NCBI RefSeq assembly: GCF_001571365.1
Contig: NZ_BCTQ01000004.1
Span: 124,001-188,000, forward strand
Direction of reading: 5' to 3'
Length of the DNA stretch: 64,000 bases
Source of the DNA: Achromobacter denitrificans NBRC 15125
GTDB lineage: Bacteria; Pseudomonadota; Gammaproteobacteria; Burkholderiales; Burkholderiaceae_B
In this document: piece after piece, positions 60,974 through 64,000 of the stretch
How the letters are laid out: the number at the start of each line of letters is the position of its first letter
Numbering within the stretch: position 1 is the first letter of the stretch
The notes under the pieces: model-generated
Seen by the model: only the letters and a program-made list of their open reading frames with translations
Told to the model about the DNA's origin: nothing
Database searches by the model: none
Position numbers and translations under genes: made by a program

Positions 60974-62278
60974 TCAGGCGCGGGCGGACGCATGCCGGGG
61001 AGGGCGGTTCACCAGCAACAGCAGGGCGCCGGCCACCAGCAAGGCGGAGATCACGTACAGGCCGCCGGCCAGCGAGCCGGTGGCCTCCTTGGACCAGCCG
61101 ATGATCGACGGGCTGAGGAACCCGCCGAGCAGGCCGATGCTGTTGATGAGCGCGATGCCGCCGGCGGCCGCCTCGCCCTTCAGGTACTGCGAAGGGATGG
61201 CCCAGAATACCGTGTATGCGGCCCACATGAACCCCGTGGCCAGCGTGATCGCGGTCAGGGAAAGCGCGAATTGCGTCGGCGCGGCGGTGGCCACGCACAG
61301 CGCCACGCCGGCCATCAGCGCGGGAACCAGGGTGTGCCAGCGCCGTTCCTGCATCCGGTCCGAACTGCGCGCGAACCACAGCATGAAGAGGGCCGCCGCC
61401 AGGTACGGGATGGCCGAGTACAGGCCGATTTCCATGGTGTCCTGCACGCCCGCGATCTTGAGCAGGGTGGGCAGCCAGAAGCTGACGGCATAGATGCCGC
61501 AGATCAGGCAGAAATACGTGAGGGCCATGCCGTAGATGGCCGGGTCGCGCAGCACCTGCGCGAACGCGTGCTTCTGCTGCGCGCCGCGCGTGTCCAGGTC
61601 CGCGGCCAGCAGCGCCTTTTCCTCGGCGTCGAGCCAGCGGGCCTCGGCCGGCTTGTCGTCGAGGTAGCGGAAGGCGATCACGCCCAGCAGCACGCAGGGC
61701 AGGCCTTCCAGCAGGAACATCCATTGCCAGCCATCGAGCCCGTGCGCGCCCGAGAAGGACGTCATGATCCAGGCGGACACGGGGCCGCCCACGATGCCGC
61801 CGATGGGGCCGGCCAGCATCACCACCGCCATCACGCCCGCCATGCGGGACTGCGAATACCAATAGGTCAGGTAGAAGATCATCCCGGGCGCGAAGCCCGC
61901 CTCGAACACCCCCAGCATGAAGCGCAGGGCGTAGAAGCTCCACTCGCCCTGCACGAACAGCATCGAGGCCGAGGTCAGGCCCCACAGCACCATGATGCGG
62001 CTGATGGTGCGGCGCGCGCCAATGCGGGTCAGCAGGAGGTTGCTGGGCACCTCGAACAGCACGTAGCCCAGGAAGAAGATGCCTGCGCCCAGGCCGTAGA
62101 CCGCGTCGGAGATGCCGACGTCCTGCTGCATCTGCAGCTTGGCGAAGCCGATGTTGATGCGGTCCAGGTAGGCGAATACGTAGCAGAGCAGCAAGAACGG
62201 CAGCAGGCGCCAGGTGATCTTGCGATAGAGGGGGGCCAGGCGCGGGTCGGCGCCCGGCGTGCTCGGGGGCTGCGGCAT
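60974..62278 (-). CDS. MFS transporter, anion:cation symporter (ACS) type
   Basis: A 434-residue MFS carrier with twelve hydrophobic segments. ACS marks are ITWRLLPFLLLCYVFAYLDRINIGFAKLQMQQDVGISDAVYGLGAGIFFLGYVLFEVPSNLLLTRIGARR and FMLGVFEAGFAPGMIFYLTYWYSQSRMAGVMA. These carriers import tartrate, phthalate, glucarate and similar organic acids. It reads as the first gene of a short operon with MlrC and is divergent from a LysR gene, 191 bases away, which likely controls it. Confidence 0.94.
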   Translation of the reverse strand: MPQPPSTPGADPRLAPLYRKITWRLLPFLLLCYVFAYLDRINIGFAKLQMQQDVGISDAVYGLGAGIFFLGYVLFEVPSNLLLTRIGARRTISRIMVLWGLTSASMLFVQGEWSFYALRFMLGVFEAGFAPGMIFYLTYWYSQSRMAGVMAVVMLAGPIGGIVGGPVSAWIMTSFSGAHGLDGWQWMFLLEGLPCVLLGVIAFRYLDDKPAEARWLDAEEKALLAADLDTRGAQQKHAFAQVLRDPAIYGMALTYFCLICGIYAVSFWLPTLLKIAGVQDTMEIGLYSAIPYLAAALFMLWFARSSDRMQERRWHTLVPALMAGVALCVATAAPTQFALSLTAITLATGFMWAAYTVFWAIPSQYLKGEAAAGGIALINSIGLLGGFLSPSIIGWSKEATGSLAGGLYVISALLVAGALLLLVNRPPRHASARA

Positions 62279-62469
62279 TGCATGTCTCCTGCGCGGGTCT
62301 GCGCCCGCGATGGCTGGGAATGAAGCCGGAAGTCTCGTGCTCCCGGCGCTGCCATTATTGGAAGCGCACGCGTTCGAAACAATGACTAAGGTGATAAATT
62401 ATCGTTGCCTTGCGGGCAACGCAGGGGCGATCAACGGCCGGCGCGTCCGTGCCTGGGGAACACAGGGAT

Positions 62470-63384
62470 ATGCAGGAAATCAGCCAGGTCCGCCTGAGGT
62501 ACTTCCACGAGGTCGTGGCTTGCGGGTCGATACGGGGCGCCGCCGACAAGCTCGGCACGGCCCCGTCCGTCATCAGCCGGCAGATCCAGCTGCTGGAGAA
62601 GGAACTGGGCGTGCAGCTGTTCGAGCGCCGCGCGCGCGGGCTGGCCCCCACCGAGGCGGCCGATATGCTGCTGGAGTACTACCGGGGCTGCCGCGCGCAG
62701 CAGGAACACCTGAACGCGCGCCTGCAGGAATGGCGCGGCATGCAGCGCGGCAACGTCCACCTGATGATCAGCGAAGGCTTCATCGACAGCCTGATGGAGC
62801 ACGTGGTGGGGCCGTTCTGCATCGAATTTCCGCAGATCAACATCAGCGTGAACGTGGGGTCGGTGAACGAGGTGGTCGAGGCCGTGGCGACGGACGCCGC
62901 GCACATCGGGCTGGCCTACAACCCGCCCGTCGATCCGCGCCTGCGTTGCCGCGCGAGCCGCAAGCATCCCGTCTGCCTGCTGGCCGGCCGGGGCCACGCG
63001 CTGGCCAGGCGGCGCGCGCCGCTGACCATCGCCGACATCCTGCCGTATCCGTTCGCCTTGATGTCTTCGCCCTACGGGCTGCGCCAGGCGGTGGACCTGC
63101 TGGAGTTCACCGAACGCGTGCACCTGACGCCCAGCCTCACCACCAATTCGCTGCGCGTGCTCAAGCAATATGCGATGACGGGGGCGGGCGTGACGCTGAT
63201 GCCCACCCTGGGCGTGCACCACGAGCTGGCCAGCGGCCAGCTCGTGGCGATCCCTATCGAGCATCCGATCCTGAGCGCGCCGGAGTGCCAGGCGCTGCTG
63301 CGCCTGGGACGGCCGCTGTCGTCCGCCGCCAACGAGCTGGCGCGGCGGATCGAGCAGCGCCTGCCGGCGTTCGCGCAGCGCTGA
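62470..63384 (+). CDS. LysR-family transcriptional regulator
   Basis: A 304-residue LysR regulator. The [60 protein letters not shown] begins the winged helix; an upstream TTG would add 20 residues without homology. The effector domain ([43 protein letters not shown]) is complete. It is divergent from the MFS/MlrC genes and most likely regulates them. It converges on the chemotaxis-receptor gene with six bases between. Confidence 0.93.
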   Translation: MQEISQVRLRYFHEVVACGSIRGAADKLGTAPSVISRQIQLLEKELGVQLFERRARGLAPTEAADMLLEYYRGCRAQQEHLNARLQEWRGMQRGNVHLMISEGFIDSLMEHVVGPFCIEFPQINISVNVGSVNEVVEAVATDAAHIGLAYNPPVDPRLRCRASRKHPVCLLAGRGHALARRRAPLTIADILPYPFALMSSPYGLRQAVDLLEFTERVHLTPSLTTNSLRVLKQYAMTGAGVTLMPTLGVHHELASGQLVAIPIEHPILSAPECQALLRLGRPLSSAANELARRIEQRLPAFAQR

Positions 63385-63390
63385 GGCCGC

Positions 63391-64000
63391 TTAGAACGCG
63401 CTCCAGTCCTGCTGCGTGGCGGGGCGCTGGGCGGCGCCGGCCAGGGCCACCGCGGCTTCCGGCGGCGCCGGGCGGCGCGTGCCGGCGCGAGGCGCGCTGC
63501 CGCGGGGCGCGGCGTCCGCCGCGGGCGCCAGGGCGTGCCGGTCCACTTGATGGGCGGCCACGTCGATGACGTCGGGGGCGTTGATCTTGAAGATGGAGAC
63601 CGCCTTGCGCAGCCCCTGCGCCTGCTCTTCCAGCGAGCCGGACGCGGCCGCGGCCTGCTCGACCAGCGCGGCGTTCTGCTGGGTGACCTCGTCCATCTGC
63701 GCGACAGCCCGGTTGACCTGGTCGATGCCGGAGGCCTGTTCCTCGGACGCGGCGGTGATCTCGCCCATGATGTCGGCCACGCGGGTCACGGACCTCACGA
63801 TGTCCTGCATGGTGGCGCCGGCCCGCTCGACCTGGCCCGAGCCCGCTTCGACGGCGGCGGCCGAATCGGTGATCAGCAACTTGATTTCCTTGGCGGCCTG
63901 GGCGCTGCGCTGCGCCAGCGACCGCACCTCGCCGGCGACCACGGCGAAGCCCTTGCCCTGATCGCCCGCGCGGGCGGCCTCCACGGCGGCGTTGAGCGCC
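63391..64000 (-). CDS. Methyl-accepting chemotaxis protein, C-terminal part (gene cut by window edge)
   Basis: The leftward frame is open to the right edge, so only the receptor's signalling end is seen. It starts [43 protein letters not shown], the end of the highly conserved hairpin that contacts CheA/CheW, followed by the methylation helix ([51 protein letters not shown]). An Ala/Pro-rich linker then leads to the C-terminal DWSAF, resembling the NWETF pentapeptide that tethers CheR/CheB. Ligand domain and membrane segments lie outside. Confidence 0.93.
   Translation of the reverse strand, partial: ALNAAVEAARAGDQGKGFAVVAGEVRSLAQRSAQAAKEIKLLITDSAAAVEAGSGQVERAGATMQDIVRSVTRVADIMGEITAASEEQASGIDQVNRAVAQMDEVTQQNAALVEQAAAASGSLEEQAQGLRKAVSIFKINAPDVIDVAAHQVDRHALAPAADAAPRGSAPRAGTRRPAPPEAAVALAGAAQRPATQQDWSAF

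Overview
The window looks like a chromosomal segment of a high-GC betaproteobacterium of the Alcaligenaceae (Bordetella/Achromobacter type). This is inferred from the GC-rich coding style, a Bug-family solute receptor beside a LysR regulator and a CaiB-type CoA transferase, two LIV-type ABC transporter operons, and many LysR/GntR/LacI regulators next to small catabolic modules. I saw no transposase, integrase, CRISPR array or prophage structural block.

Layout. (1) 1-9240: three co-directional genes of unknown function. The first is cut by the left edge (>1,228 aa, long coiled coil then a strand-rich C-terminus), the second encodes 1,641 aa, the third 192 aa with a hydrophobic centre. This is the least explained part. 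(2) 9249-21230: two acyl-CoA modules facing each other. On the right-going side are a LysR gene (divergent), a Bug receptor, a class III CoA transferase and a MaoC-like hydratase. On the left-going side a translationally coupled operon encodes an ABC importer (SBP, LivH, LivM, LivG, LivF), a thiolase, an acyl-CoA ligase and a GntR regulator. (3) 21329-25513: a broken ABC ATPase remnant, N-formylglutamate deformylase, a LysR gene, an MFS exporter and a TetR regulator with a perfect palindromic operator. (4) 25577-29340: MarC-like protein, DUF4105 protein, lipoprotein alpha/beta hydrolase and perhaps a very small membrane protein. (5) 29323-32515: flavin-dependent monooxygenase, divergent from a TPP-riboswitch-controlled sodium/solute symporter that ends in a bidirectional terminator. 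(6) 32529-37075: VOC protein, a membrane-anchored unknown, a peptidoglycan-binding/M15 peptidase and a DUF3616-type lipoprotein.

(7) 37072-52079: a large divergent catabolic locus. Leftward run a HisD-like dehydrogenase, an SDR and a LacI regulator. Rightward run a class III aminotransferase, a complete second LIV transporter, an N,N-dimethylformamidase-like hydrolase, a second LacI regulator, an M20 carbamoylase-type amidohydrolase and SerB. The divergent control region holds three copies of a LacI-type operator. Together these suggest uptake of an amide or ureido compound, hydrolysis of its C-N bonds, and transamination and oxidation of the carbon skeleton; the substrate is unknown. (8) 52166-54763: a metallophosphatase, tRNA-Ala(CGC) with its terminator, exonuclease III and two tiny ORFs. 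(9) 54785-58059: GntR-SDR operon divergent from an aldehyde dehydrogenase, with two TGTCA-N7-TGACA operators between. (10) 58163 to the end: a riboflavin synthase, a 2H phosphoesterase, an MlrC-type peptidase with an MFS transporter and LysR regulator, and the C-terminal part of a chemotaxis receptor cut by the right edge.
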